Source: Virgibacillus indicus | GTDB taxonomy: Bacteria; Bacillota; Bacilli; Bacillales; Amphibacillaceae | Direction of reading: 5' to 3' | NCBI RefSeq assembly: GCF_002266285.1 | Contig: NZ_NPMS01000009.1 | Coordinates: 1-64,000 of the forward strand | Length of the DNA: 64,000 nucleotides | Shown here: in pieces, positions 8,478 to 16,987 of the stretch | How positions within the stretch are numbered: position 1 is the first letter of the stretch | Layout: each line of letters begins with the position of its first letter | Made by a program: the position numbers and the translations under genes | The notes under the pieces: model-generated | The model's input: the letters and a program-made list of their open reading frames with translations, nothing else | Databases searched by the model: none | Told to the model about the DNA's origin: nothing

Positions 8478-8658
8478 TTCAAAGCCTCCATAAGCATTTT
8501 TAACCTATTTTTCTTATCTTCTCCCATCCATAAATACCTGAAATTTCTAGATCTGCTTTCTATATTTTCCCTATAATCTTTGATCAGCTTGAGGCAAATG
8601 CCACACGGTACTACAATCAATTCAAAGTCTTATTTTCCAGGGATCTAGTATTTAGCAT
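8474..8658 (-). pseudogene. Deaminase paralogue with internal deletion
   Basis: The start GGAGGAAATC-ATG and the first residues MLNTRSLE closely match the start of the intact deaminase at 4900 (MLNVRPLE). They are followed within 40 bases by the zinc motif VVPCGICLKLIKDY, which matches APCGMCRELISDY of the intact copy. About 80 residues with the CxE catalytic site are missing and the two parts are in different frames. The downstream frame ends overlapping the GrpB start. Confidence 0.7.
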
Positions 8659-8733
8659 GATTTCCTCCAAATAATTCCATTTTAGCCTTTTTAACTTTGT
8701 CATCCCACAGCATTCAACTAAAAAATGTAAAAA

Positions 8734-9330
8734 TCAAGCTAATCCGCTATCATGGTAGATTTCTTCTGCAACATCTAATTTAATACTGTTATTTTCGCTT
8801 GGATATCCGGGTTCTGCATTTATAATGAATAATGTGTCCTCATCCATCCATTCCATAGCAAAATTACTTTTCGCATCACTGTAATAGATCGTCTTCTTTT
8901 GACCAGTCTCATTATTGTACGTTATCTCAACCCATAAATTAACTCCACCTGCTGCTCCACCATAGGTTTGGTAGTAGGCATTTGCTATATAAGTTTCTGT
9001 TGGCGAAATTAAAGGTCCTTTATAAAATTCGCTATCATCCATATCGAATGTGAAAAAGTATTTATTATATCCAGCCTTTAAACAAACTGCAATGGTTCCC
9101 GCTAGAACCGCAATTAATAATTTTTTAGGAAAAGGCTTCTTTTTAATAAAGAAAATAAATAGTCTGACACAAAAAAATAAAAATAAAAGGACAGTGGTGA
9201 ATAGAATTAGCAAAGCAAATAAATTTAAATAAGCAATGACTGCCCCCTCCAATAACTTTATTAAATTCCAATATTCTGAAATAATTATACAGAAAAGCAG
9301 TACTTTTATCCATCGTCCTCTGTTATACAA
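8734..9330 (-). CDS. DUF5412-family membrane protein
   Basis: The C-terminal 120 residues match DUF5412 (SPTETYIANAYYQTYGGAA, KTIYYSDAKSNFAMEW, IYHDSG). One to two helices precede this outward-facing domain. The start is unclear: the frame opens at a TTG (9328-9330) without a ribosome site. The only strong GGAGGGGG lies 5 nt before an ATT codon at 9235-9237, which would give 167 aa. Function unknown; it has no operon partner. Confidence 0.7.
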   Translation of the reverse strand: MYNRGRWIKVLLFCIIISEYWNLIKLLEGAVIAYLNLFALLILFTTVLLFLFFCVRLFIFFIKKKPFPKKLLIAVLAGTIAVCLKAGYNKYFFTFDMDDSEFYKGPLISPTETYIANAYYQTYGGAAGGVNLWVEITYNNETGQKKTIYYSDAKSNFAMEWMDEDTLFIINAEPGYPSENNSIKLDVAEEIYHDSGLA

Positions 9331-9518
9331 AGCATATCATAAACTGGAATTGTCATTAGTACTTATAAATTATCCACTCCATTTTCACCTGAATTATATG
9401 CTAATTCCAATTATAATGCTTTGGTATATCTACTGCAGAATTTATATTTCTATAAGATTGCTATAACATGATATAATTATTATAACAATTTAGTAAAAAG
9501 GGGTGGTATGTTGTTCGC

Positions 9519-9812
9519 ATGATAAACTTTTTTATCTTTTCCATAATAACTGTAATTCTACTACTGGGAATAAGCCTATTCTTCAGCAAAAAGAAATCTC
9601 CACTGCGATATATTATTCCATTAACTGTGACTCTCATAAGCATCCTGTTCATTACCATTTCCTTTTTTGTTGGTGACTGGACTGGCATGGGTATGGGGCT
9701 TTATGGGTTTGCGGTTTTCATCGGATCTGCCTTAGCTTTAATTCTTACAGCATTTGTAACTAGCGCTGGAGACTTAAAAAATAGAATATACAACTCAAAA
9801 AGGGGAAAATAA
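9519..9812 (+). CDS. YesK-like membrane protein
   Basis: 97 residues with three hydrophobic helices. The helix 2-3 junction FVGDWTGMGMGLYGFAVF is the recognisable YesK-family segment. A GGGGTGG site lies about a dozen bases before the ATG. A terminator directly follows, so the gene is monocistronic. Function unknown. Confidence 0.7.
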   Translation: MINFFIFSIITVILLLGISLFFSKKKSPLRYIIPLTVTLISILFITISFFVGDWTGMGMGLYGFAVFIGSALALILTAFVTSAGDLKNRIYNSKRGK

Positions 9813-9828
9813 TAATTCCCCTTTTTTT
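9797..9828 (+). terminator. Terminator after the YesK-like gene
   Basis: AAAAGGGGAA pairs with TTCCCCTTTT across an 8-nt A/T loop and is followed by Ts. It overlaps the final codons of the gene. Confidence 0.85.
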
Positions 9829-9903
9829 GTTAACTGATTTCTTCGCCTGCACAGGCTCTCCCTCCCTTTAATATACTGCAATAAGTATGAAGGGAGGATG
9901 TTA

Positions 9904-10734
9904 ATGGAGAAGTATGGAATTCATGTACTCATGGGAATAGTCATTATTGCCCTGCTGATTCCATTCTTATTTTATATATTTTCAAACGGAGAAGAACCTG
10001 CCCCATCTGATCCACCACCTGAGGAAGAGAATGAGAATGGAAACGGTTCCGAGAACGGAAATGGATCTGAAAACGGGAATGAAAATGGATCTGATTCTGA
10101 ACTTCACTGGGGTGTTGACTCTGCCAGTTACACAGATGAAAGTTTATATCAGTGTGTAATTGATAATTTTGGTCAACCAGAAGTGTGGGGACGTTATTTA
10201 GGCGATAGAGAAGATATTTCTGCAGGATTGGATGCTGATGAAGTAAACTATCTGCATGAAAATGATATACAAATTCTAGTAATATATAATCATGTCAATG
10301 ACGCTAGAGGGTATAATCATGGGGTTGACCATGCCAATCAGGCAATTGCCTATGCTGAGGATCTTGATATTCCAGAAGGTGTCGCTATTTTCGGTGATAT
10401 TGAACCAAGTTATCCAGTAGATTCAGCATTTATGGAGGGCTGGTATGACGCCTTGACGGAATCAGTTTATGAACCCGGTATCTATGGTGTTTTCGATGCA
10501 GACAGTGACTTAATGGAAGCTTACAACGCTATGGAACCGGAAATCCAGGAAAATACAATTGTATGGACAGCCTACCCTCAAATAGAAATAACCACTAAAG
10601 AAAACGCCCCTGAATTCAACCCGCAAGGACCAGAAAATGCGCTTGTTTACGGCTGGCAATATGCAATTGACGCCAACACCTGTAATATTGATACAAATCT
10701 ATTCAGCGGAGAAATGATGGATTATTTATGGTAA
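9904..10734 (+). CDS. Membrane-anchored DUF1906 / glycoside-hydrolase-like protein
   Basis: 276 residues: an N-terminal membrane anchor (residues about 6-27), a low-complexity Pro/Glu/Asn/Gly/Ser linker (30-65), then a TIM-barrel-like domain starting HWGVDSASY. The domain has VWGRYLGDR, a likely active-site strand AIFGDIEPSYPVDS and a C-terminal YGWQYAID. These fit DUF1906 (Rv2525c-like), related to lysozyme-type GH25 folds, suggesting a role on the cell wall. ATG 9904 has AGGGAGG six bases upstream; an ATG two codons earlier touches that site. Confidence 0.75.
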   Translation: MEKYGIHVLMGIVIIALLIPFLFYIFSNGEEPAPSDPPPEEENENGNGSENGNGSENGNENGSDSELHWGVDSASYTDESLYQCVIDNFGQPEVWGRYLGDREDISAGLDADEVNYLHENDIQILVIYNHVNDARGYNHGVDHANQAIAYAEDLDIPEGVAIFGDIEPSYPVDSAFMEGWYDALTESVYEPGIYGVFDADSDLMEAYNAMEPEIQENTIVWTAYPQIEITTKENAPEFNPQGPENALVYGWQYAIDANTCNIDTNLFSGEMMDYLW

Positions 10735-10757
10735 AGCCAATTCAATAATTTACTAAT

Positions 10758-10790
10758 GAAGGGAAGCAATTGATTTTGTTTCCCTTTATT
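10758..10790 (+). terminator. Terminator after the DUF1906 gene
   Basis: GAAGGGAAGCAA pairs imperfectly with TTGTTTCCCTTT around a short loop, followed by TATTGTAT. The T-run is weak. Confidence 0.5.
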
Positions 10791-10864
10791 GTATACCTGA
10801 GTATACTTATGAAATATTCCATTTCATGGTAAGGTCTTTTTAACCATGAAAGGGGTTTATAGAC

Positions 10865-11440
10865 ATGAAAAAAATTGCATCCATTTTAGGTATTGGGTTT
10901 TTCCTCAGTATACTTATTACAGGGTGCGGGGAAATAACAATACCGAGTGAAGATGGATCAGAAACTAAAATTGATTTAAAAGGACTTGAAGATGGTAACC
11001 TGGATATTTCTGTGGAAGATAGTGAAGGTGAGACAGTAAGTATGGATGTTGAATCGGATGGGGAAAACACTACCCTTGTACAATCTGACGGTGAAACAGA
11101 GGTTGAGAGCAATATCGGCGAAAATGTTACATTGCCTGAAGACTTTCCATCTGAATTTCCTTTTCCTGAAGAAATCAAACTCACTGCTGTTCAAACCGTT
11201 ACAGATGCTGAAACAAAGACCTATATGATTCATTATGAGTATGATCAAGACCTTGAAAGCATTTCAGCAATATACAAAGAATATGCGGAAAGCAAAGGAT
11301 ATACGATTTCATTGGAACAAAAAATGGAGAATAGCTATAACCTGAATGCTGGAGATGATGAAGGAAAAGGTTTTTCTGCCTACCTTGGATATTTAGAAGA
11401 AAATACTGCAATGATATCTGTCACGAGTCCTATGGAATAA
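10865..11440 (+). CDS. Lipoprotein of unknown function
   Basis: 191 residues with a lipoprotein signal ending ITGC (Cys at residue 21). An acidic, repetitive beta-like segment (residues 25-90, with ESDGE-type repeats) follows. The C-terminal module (PEDFPSEFPFPEEIKL onward) resembles the small alpha/beta domains found in many Bacillus lipoproteins. GAAAGGGG precedes the ATG, and a strong terminator follows. Surface location is expected; the role is unknown. Confidence 0.75.
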   Translation: MKKIASILGIGFFLSILITGCGEITIPSEDGSETKIDLKGLEDGNLDISVEDSEGETVSMDVESDGENTTLVQSDGETEVESNIGENVTLPEDFPSEFPFPEEIKLTAVQTVTDAETKTYMIHYEYDQDLESISAIYKEYAESKGYTISLEQKMENSYNLNAGDDEGKGFSAYLGYLEENTAMISVTSPME

Positions 11441-11450
11441 GGTACGGTTG

Positions 11451-11492
11451 AGTCAATAAAGCGGGTAAATTTCAGTTCCCGTTTTATTGACT
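11451..11492. terminator. Bidirectional terminator
   Basis: A 15-bp near-perfect inverted repeat (AGTCAATAAAGCGGG and its complement with one mismatch) around a 12-nt loop. It lies between the plus-strand lipoprotein and the minus-strand DUF1992 gene. Confidence 0.8.
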
Positions 11493-11545
11493 TTATTAAT
11501 AATTCGACGATTGATTTAATACTTCAATGGATGCCAAACCACCTC

Positions 11546-11947
11546 CTATTCCACAAGCTTATTTTTCTGCAGGGATGGCGGACAAGCATAATTGTATTCT
11601 TTAATCTTTTTATTCGCCTGTTTTATTATCTTGCACTTTTCTTTGCCATCAAGTGTGGTGATTTCTTCTTTTAGTTGATCGATCTCATTGGCAAGCTCAA
11701 CCCATCTTGGCAATATATGATTATCCTTCAACGTTTTATAGAGTTGTTTTTCTGGAGGATTGAAATAATCCCTTCCCAGGTTAAGCGGCTTTCCTTTTCC
11801 AGGAAGATTATCGAAGTGTCCATTTTTTTCTGCTTTTTTTATAATTGCAGACATATGGTCTGTATACTGTAGCCTTTCTTCTATCTCGAATTCTTCTTTA
11901 CCATTCTCATTTTCTCGCTCTGTTCTCTGTTTCGGAGTTTTTTCCAT
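11546..11947 (-). CDS. DnaJ-C28-like (DUF1992) protein
   Basis: 133 residues. The diagnostic DUF1992 segment is near the middle: AEKNGHFDNLPGKGKPLNL, followed by the LPRWVELANEIDQLKEEI helix. Members share this module with eukaryotic DnaJC28, but no J domain is present and the role is unknown. It is highly charged and cytoplasmic. GGGG lies a few bases before the ATG. Confidence 0.85.
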   Translation of the reverse strand: MEKTPKQRTERENENGKEEFEIEERLQYTDHMSAIIKKAEKNGHFDNLPGKGKPLNLGRDYFNPPEKQLYKTLKDNHILPRWVELANEIDQLKEEITTLDGKEKCKIIKQANKKIKEYNYACPPSLQKNKLVE

Positions 11948-12038
11948 CTATGTTATCCCCTTAAATTTATTGACTTGGATAATCTATTCTATTTTAAGTC
12001 CACAATTCCTGCTCAGTCTATGAAAAAATTAAACTTCA

Positions 12039-12695
12039 CTAATATTGAAATTTCACCTTAACAGCTGCATTGATATTTATTTGTCCAGGTTGAATAGGTG
12101 TAGAGGAACTTTCTGCTGCTGCAAATGTTTTATACGCAACAGGAGGTTCGTTTATTTGTTCAATGATTTTAACAGGTGTTGGATTGAGGTTCAGCTGCAT
12201 GCTATTTGCAATCGTTTGAGCTTTAGCCAGAGCATCCTCCAAGGCCTTACTTAAAGCCTGCTGATAATATTTTTGGGAGTCTTCTATAGAAAAATGAATG
12301 TTTGATACCCGGTTAACACCATTGCTGACAGCGGTATCAATAACATTTCCAGCTTGGTCAATATTTGTCACCTTAACTGTGATCGTATTCGTAACCTGAT
12401 AGCCCCTGAATTCCTGCTCGCCATCAATATAATCATACATTGGAGTAATGTTGAATCCTGTTGTTTGTATATTTTCCGTGGGGATTCCTAAATTCTGGAG
12501 AGCTTGAAAAACCTGATTCATTGTATTGGCATTTTCCTGCTGAGCCTGGCTGAGCGATTCATTTTCGGTTTGAACCTCCAGCTGAATTCTGACTGTATCT
12601 GGTTCAACGAATACACTTCCATTTCCGGTAACTGTCATCATGTTCATTTCAACTTGCCTATATTGGGGCTGCTGAGGTAAAAAAGGATAATACAT
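12039..12695 (-). CDS. SIMPL-domain (DUF541) protein
   Basis: About 218 residues covering one SIMPL domain: MTVTGNGSVFVEPDTVRI at the start, then LGIPTENIQTTGFNITPMY and FRGYQVTNTITVKV, the usual DUF541 core. There is no signal peptide, so it is probably cytoplasmic or spore-associated; related proteins are periplasmic in Gram-negatives. GGGTGG sits 7 nt before the ATG at 12693-12695; an ATG two codons earlier is too close. Confidence 0.8.
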   Translation of the reverse strand: MYYPFLPQQPQYRQVEMNMMTVTGNGSVFVEPDTVRIQLEVQTENESLSQAQQENANTMNQVFQALQNLGIPTENIQTTGFNITPMYDYIDGEQEFRGYQVTNTITVKVTNIDQAGNVIDTAVSNGVNRVSNIHFSIEDSQKYYQQALSKALEDALAKAQTIANSMQLNLNPTPVKIIEQINEPPVAYKTFAAAESSSTPIQPGQININAAVKVKFQY

Positions 12696-12859
12696 CTTCA
12701 TTCCACCCTTCTTTGATTTCTATAGATAATATGCTGTTATTGGTGGAATGATTATGAAATTTTAGTTATGTGGAATGGAAAATCAAGCGGAGACTGTGTG
12801 CAGTTGCGAACTTCGGCAATTACAGCGTTTCCGACCACATCATACGCCGCGGCCTCACA

Positions 12860-13414
12860 TCAATCCCAATACTCTGGATCCTGCATCCGTAATTCCTCCA
12901 CCACATCATCCAAATCAGCTGGAGTAATCGTGAAAATCGGATAATCTCCTTCAGCATTTTTTGCTGCTTCATATAAAAAACGATTGCTGCCTGGAAATTC
13001 ATCATCCATTAAGAGCATAAGTCCATCGCTCTTATCAACAAACCAGAGATTCTTTGCCTTAAATTGATAGGCTCCTTTATAATCTCCTTGATAAATAGGT
13101 TTATAAAAGTCGGCCACCATCGTCAGTTCCTGGTATTTTTCCTGAAGCTGCTCTGGCCAGCGGCTTTCCTGATTTTCAAACGGAGGGAAAATGCCAAGTT
13201 TAATATCATACATTTCCTGCAAATCAAGCACAACTTCAGCTGTCCAAAACTCTACACCCATTTGGCCAGAGATTAGAACCCATTCCAGTCCCTCTTCAAT
13301 AAAACCAATCAGCCGTTTTTGAATTGCAGCTTTAATAAATTTTATTCTTTCGTCATCTTCTTTAAAAATTCCTAATTCCATTGATTTATATCCTGTTACT
13401 GCTAGAATTTTCAT
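12860..13414 (-). CDS. ypsA: YpsA, SLOG-family protein (DUF1273)
   Basis: 184 residues matching YpsA: N-terminal VTGYKSMELGIF, LISGQMGVEFWTAEV (the glycine-rich nucleotide-sensing loop of the SLOG fold) and YKPIYQGDYKGAYQFKAKN. In B. subtilis and Staphylococcus YpsA affects cell division and oxidative-stress tolerance. GAGGTG lies upstream of the ATG. The neighbouring CotD-like gene fits Bacillus synteny in broad terms, but ypsB is not here. Confidence 0.85.
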   Translation of the reverse strand: MKILAVTGYKSMELGIFKEDDERIKFIKAAIQKRLIGFIEEGLEWVLISGQMGVEFWTAEVVLDLQEMYDIKLGIFPPFENQESRWPEQLQEKYQELTMVADFYKPIYQGDYKGAYQFKAKNLWFVDKSDGLMLLMDDEFPGSNRFLYEAAKNAEGDYPIFTITPADLDDVVEELRMQDPEYWD

Positions 13415-13474
13415 ATGTACAGATCACCTCACTAAGAAATAGCTGGCAAACAATATGCCAGCCATTTACTCAAG

Positions 13475-13897
13475 TTAACACCATTTATTAGGTTTTTTCC
13501 AATGATTCGGTCCACAATGATTTGGTCCATGGTGTTGATTTCCTGGCCCCATACCCGGGTAATTAGCGCCAGCCACTTGATTTCCCGGTCCTGCTCCTGC
13601 AACATTTCCTGGTCCCATGCCTGGACTCATTGCGCCAGCCACCTGATTTCCCGGTCCTGCTGGTACATTAAATGATCCTCCATAATTATCCACACTGTTT
13701 GTTGTATTTTGAACAGATGTTGAATGTGGAAAAACATGATTATTCTTAACCGTATGATGGTTCATTACAGTGGTATGGGAAGGATGCACATGGTTGACTG
13801 TACTTTCAGAATACTGGTTTACACAATTATACTTGGTAGGATGAACAATCGTTTTACATGCATGACAGCCGCAGCCTGGTCTATGACGATGTCTCAT
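13475..13897 (-). CDS. cotD: CotD-like spore coat protein
   Basis: 140 residues, rich in His, Asn, Gly and Pro. The N-terminus MRHRHRPGCGCHACKTIVHP and the VNHVHPSHTTVMNHHTV segment are typical of CotD. The C-terminal half repeats PGNQVAGA and PGMGPGN units and ends in a His/Cys tail. It should be made in the mother cell and deposited in the inner coat. A sigma-K-like promoter lies directly upstream, and AAAGGGGA is the ribosome site. Confidence 0.85.
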   Translation of the reverse strand: MRHRHRPGCGCHACKTIVHPTKYNCVNQYSESTVNHVHPSHTTVMNHHTVKNNHVFPHSTSVQNTTNSVDNYGGSFNVPAGPGNQVAGAMSPGMGPGNVAGAGPGNQVAGANYPGMGPGNQHHGPNHCGPNHWKKPNKWC

Positions 13898-13930
13898 AAA
13901 TAATCCCCTTTCTTGTTATAGGTTCACTAT

Positions 13931-13958
13931 TAACCTATGGCAAATGCCGGGAATATGT
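13931..13958 (-). promoter_or_regulatory. Candidate sigma-K promoter of cotD
   Basis: On the minus strand CATAGGTTA (13931-13939) matches the sigma-K -10 pattern CATANNNTA, with an AC dinucleotide 17 bp upstream. A 7-bp inverted repeat ATAGGTT/AACCTAT (13918-13938) overlaps it. Confidence 0.5.
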
Positions 13959-13990
13959 ATAAGCCAAGTACCTACTTCTGGAAAATTTAT

Positions 13991-14764
13991 TTAATAATGT
14001 GCCAGCAGCCCTTTATTCATCGCTACTCTTTCGCAATAGACGAATACCCCTAATCCAATAGAGAAATAGAATACTGCACTAAATCCTAGTATCATAAAAT
14101 CTCCCAAAGTAAACTGACTTAAGGTAAGTCCATCAATCATAACCTCACGTACAAGATCTATTCCCTTTACAAACGGCAAATAGGCTATCACAGGAGAGAG
14201 CGATAATGGAACAAACGTCAGCCCCATCAAAATAAATTGCAAAATCTGCAGGAATGCCTGAACCTGTTTTAAAATGATAGATATACCGGCAATGATAAAC
14301 CCAACTCCAAACATGCTGATCAATGTCAAAATGAGTATTGGCGTAATTGTTACCACATCAATATTCAGCCATTGGCCTGATGTAAGCATGGATACATAGA
14401 GCAGCACAACAACAATAATTAAATTGATGATCGTTGTAGAAATCAATCTTGCCGTCATAATCCGCCAAATTCCCATCGGCGACATCGAAAGCTGCTCCAA
14501 TGTCCCCCGCATTCCTTCATTTATTACTTCATAGCCAATGCTATTGATGACGGTAATTGTTAAAAACCAGAAAATATAATTGACAATGACATATTGTATA
14601 TTTGCATCCTGTGTACTTGGATCCCCAATAAAATGGATGGTTCCAAAAAGTCCAAGAAAAATAATATAAAATGTCAGCAGCATGGCAATTGTATTAGGTA
14701 AGTACCGTTTTAACTCAAGATACTCTTTTCTTGTATTTGCCTTAAGAAGATTGAGCCATCGCAT
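13991..14764 (-). CDS. ABC-2 type transporter permease
   Basis: 257 residues with six hydrophobic helices and the ABC-2 signature region EVINEGMRGTLEQLSMSP between helices 2 and 3. It is partnered with the ATPase, whose gene overlaps it by 23 bases. The complex exports an unknown drug, peptide or lipid across the membrane. Confidence 0.85.
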   Translation of the reverse strand: MRWLNLLKANTRKEYLELKRYLPNTIAMLLTFYIIFLGLFGTIHFIGDPSTQDANIQYVIVNYIFWFLTITVINSIGYEVINEGMRGTLEQLSMSPMGIWRIMTARLISTTIINLIIVVVLLYVSMLTSGQWLNIDVVTITPILILTLISMFGVGFIIAGISIILKQVQAFLQILQFILMGLTFVPLSLSPVIAYLPFVKGIDLVREVMIDGLTLSQFTLGDFMILGFSAVFYFSIGLGVFVYCERVAMNKGLLAHY

Positions 14765-15725
14765 TCTCTACTTCCCCCTTTACAATTTTCATGAAAATCT
14801 GTTCAAAATTAATCGTACTTCTGTCAATCGATTCAACTGGGGTACTTTCCAGTTTTAATACATCAAATAAATCATAAATTTCTTCACTTTTGGCCAGATC
14901 AATTTCAAGTGTGGATTGATAGGTATCTGGTGTATATTCCAAATGTGGGAACTTTTCTTTCAGTAAATGCAGCTGCTTGTCACTCAATAAATCACCAAGT
15001 GTAATTGTATATGCACGGACATCAAAGATACGCAGCAGATTTTCGACTTTATCATCTGTGACGATTTTTCCTTTATTGATGATTACGGTCCGTTCACATA
15101 AGTCCTGTACGACATCCATGTCGTGGGAACTGATGATAATTGTGCGATTATAATCTCGAACAATCCCCTTTAACAATTCTCGAACTTCATAGCCTGTTTC
15201 GACGTCCAGTCCAAGTGTCGGCTCATCGAGTAAAATCACATCACTTTCAGCAAGCATCGCAACTGCTATTGCCAGCTTTTGCTGCATTCCACGGGAAAGG
15301 CGATTGACCAGTTCTTTTTCCTTATCCTTCAGGCGGAATTTTTCCAAAAGGTCTTCAACACGTTTGGAAACTTCTTTGCGTGATAAACCACGGTTGCCGG
15401 CAAAGTACTCCAGATTTTCCCGTACTGTTAACCGCCAGTATAGGTTTCTATTTCCTTCGAGGACGGCACTGATATGACGCAATGCATGCAACCGTTTTTC
15501 CTGATTATTTATTCCTTTTACGGTAATCGTACCGGAATCAGGAGTTAGCAGCCCGCAAATCATTTTAATCGTCGTTGTTTTTCCAGCACCATTTGGTCCA
15601 AGAAGTCCGAGAATTTCACCTTGATTCACTGTAAAAGAGATATCACTTACAGCATGCACGAATTCTTTGGATTTCCTTTTTTTATAGGACTTCTTCAGAT
15701 TACTAACCTCAATAATCGCAGTCAT
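14742..15725 (-). CDS. ABC transporter ATP-binding protein (drug-export type)
   Basis: 327 residues: Walker A GPNGAGKTTT, signature LSRGMQQKLA, Walker B VILLDEPTLGLD and switch His in IISSHDMD. A C-terminal extension of about 100 residues resembles the regulatory tail of DrrA/CcmA-like exporters. I start at MTAIIEVSNL (ATG 15723-15725) because AAGGA lies 7 nt upstream. It overlaps the permease gene and powers it. Confidence 0.9.
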   Translation of the reverse strand: MTAIIEVSNLKKSYKKRKSKEFVHAVSDISFTVNQGEILGLLGPNGAGKTTTIKMICGLLTPDSGTITVKGINNQEKRLHALRHISAVLEGNRNLYWRLTVRENLEYFAGNRGLSRKEVSKRVEDLLEKFRLKDKEKELVNRLSRGMQQKLAIAVAMLAESDVILLDEPTLGLDVETGYEVRELLKGIVRDYNRTIIISSHDMDVVQDLCERTVIINKGKIVTDDKVENLLRIFDVRAYTITLGDLLSDKQLHLLKEKFPHLEYTPDTYQSTLEIDLAKSEEIYDLFDVLKLESTPVESIDRSTINFEQIFMKIVKGEVENAMAQSS

Positions 15726-15817
15726 TTTTCTCATCCTTACTGTAAAAATATTTTGAAATTATTATCTAGAACTAATTCTATCCTCTTACATGATAATCCT
15801 CTACAATCTCCAGCATG

Positions 15818-15846
15818 AAAAAATCTCAGTCCAGGGTCTGAGATTT
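15818..15846 (-). terminator. Terminator of the DUF4260 gene
   Basis: AAATCTCAG pairs with CTGAGATTT around an 8-nt loop, and on the minus strand a T-run follows. Confidence 0.8.
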
Positions 15847-15851
15847 ATTAT

Positions 15852-16199
15852 TTAAATCCGCTGCAAATGTGTATCCTTGAAATCATTAGGATATTTTAAT
15901 CCATATCCGACAATTCGATCCATACCTATATGTGCAGTCCAAATTAAACCAACTGCTAAAAAGATGTTGCTTGATAGAATAACTCCTAACGCAATCATAG
16001 CAATGGAAGCAGTATATGTATGAAAAACATTATAAATAATTGCACCAATTCGCTTATTATAAGCATATCCCAGCATTGCCAGATCAGGAGCAAACAATAA
16101 TATAAAAAATAAAATCCAGCTAAAATCATTAACAGCATAAAAATAAATGCTAATTAAGAAGACAGCAAGGCCCTCAACATGCATCATTAATTTAGGCAA
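15852..16199 (-). CDS. DUF4260 membrane protein
   Basis: About 115 residues with four hydrophobic segments. Family-specific segments include LFAPDLAMLGYAYNKRIGA and WTAHIGMDRIVGYGLKYP with conserved His/Asp. The TTG at 16197-16199 has GGAGG eight bases upstream and is the best start. Function unknown; single gene with its own terminator. Confidence 0.75.
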   Translation of the reverse strand: MPKLMMHVEGLAVFLISIYFYAVNDFSWILFFILLFAPDLAMLGYAYNKRIGAIIYNVFHTYTASIAMIALGVILSSNIFLAVGLIWTAHIGMDRIVGYGLKYPNDFKDTHLQRI

Positions 16200-16359
16200 A
16201 AAACTCTCCTCCAATTATTATATTTTTAATTAAGTAAGCAGTAACCTTCACTGCCTACGAGCTATCTACCAATATAATACGACCAAATTTCATGAAATGT
16301 TTCAAAGTAATGAAAAAAGCTGCACAGTCTTCTTTTCAGAAGCAGTACAACTTTTTAGT

Positions 16360-16749
16360 CTAATTTTTATTATTCTGTTCCTTCAGCAAATCTCTAATTT
16401 CTGTAAGAAGCTGTTCCTGTGCGTCAGGTTCTTCTACTACTTCTTCCTCTTCTTCTTCCTTTTTACGTTTGAATTTCATAAGCAATCGAATAAATAAGAA
16501 GATGGAAAAAGCGATAATCAAAAAATCAAAAATTGATTGAATAAAATTACCATATAATAGCTCTGCAGAACCGACTTTGATCTTTAATCCCGTAAAATCA
16601 ATTCCACCCGCAATCATTCCAACCAGTGGGGTAATAATATTATCGACCAATGATGTAACAATCGCACTGAAAGCTGCACCAATTACAACAGCAACAGCCA
16701 GATCCATTACGTTTCCCTTAAAAGCAAATTCCTTAAAATCATTCCACAT
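16360..16749 (-). CDS. mscL: Large-conductance mechanosensitive channel
   Basis: 129 residues, the usual MscL length. The N-terminal [20 protein letters not shown], the pore helix [12 protein letters not shown] and the second helix are clear; an acidic linker ([16 protein letters not shown]) and the C-terminal bundle helix end the protein. It opens under membrane tension to release solutes in hypo-osmotic shock, which suits a salt-adapted cell. GGAAGGAG is the ribosome site. Confidence 0.95.
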   Translation of the reverse strand: MWNDFKEFAFKGNVMDLAVAVVIGAAFSAIVTSLVDNIITPLVGMIAGGIDFTGLKIKVGSAELLYGNFIQSIFDFLIIAFSIFLFIRLLMKFKRKKEEEEEEVVEEPDAQEQLLTEIRDLLKEQNNKN

Positions 16750-16987
16750 CTGTTACAACTCCTTCCTATTCAATTATATTATCAAAAGATTATTTCTGTG
16801 GGAAATTGTAGTATGAGAGAAGTTGTAGAATTCCGGTTTACTGCTTTTAAGAGACTGTTTATAAAAGAGGCTAATCGGAAAATAGTGTGAAAAAAACCAG
16901 CCCTCTAGATTTCTTCATAGATCCATTCATAGCCTGTTTGTTCCCAATTTGGAAATTGATCTGATAACATTTTCCCAAAAGTAATTT

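Noticed and set aside
16905..16970. 21-codon frame after the TetR gene, reading MLSDQFPNWEQTGYEWIY and three more residues
   Set aside because: It looks protein-like but is very short and has no ribosome site; it could be the tail of a lost gene.
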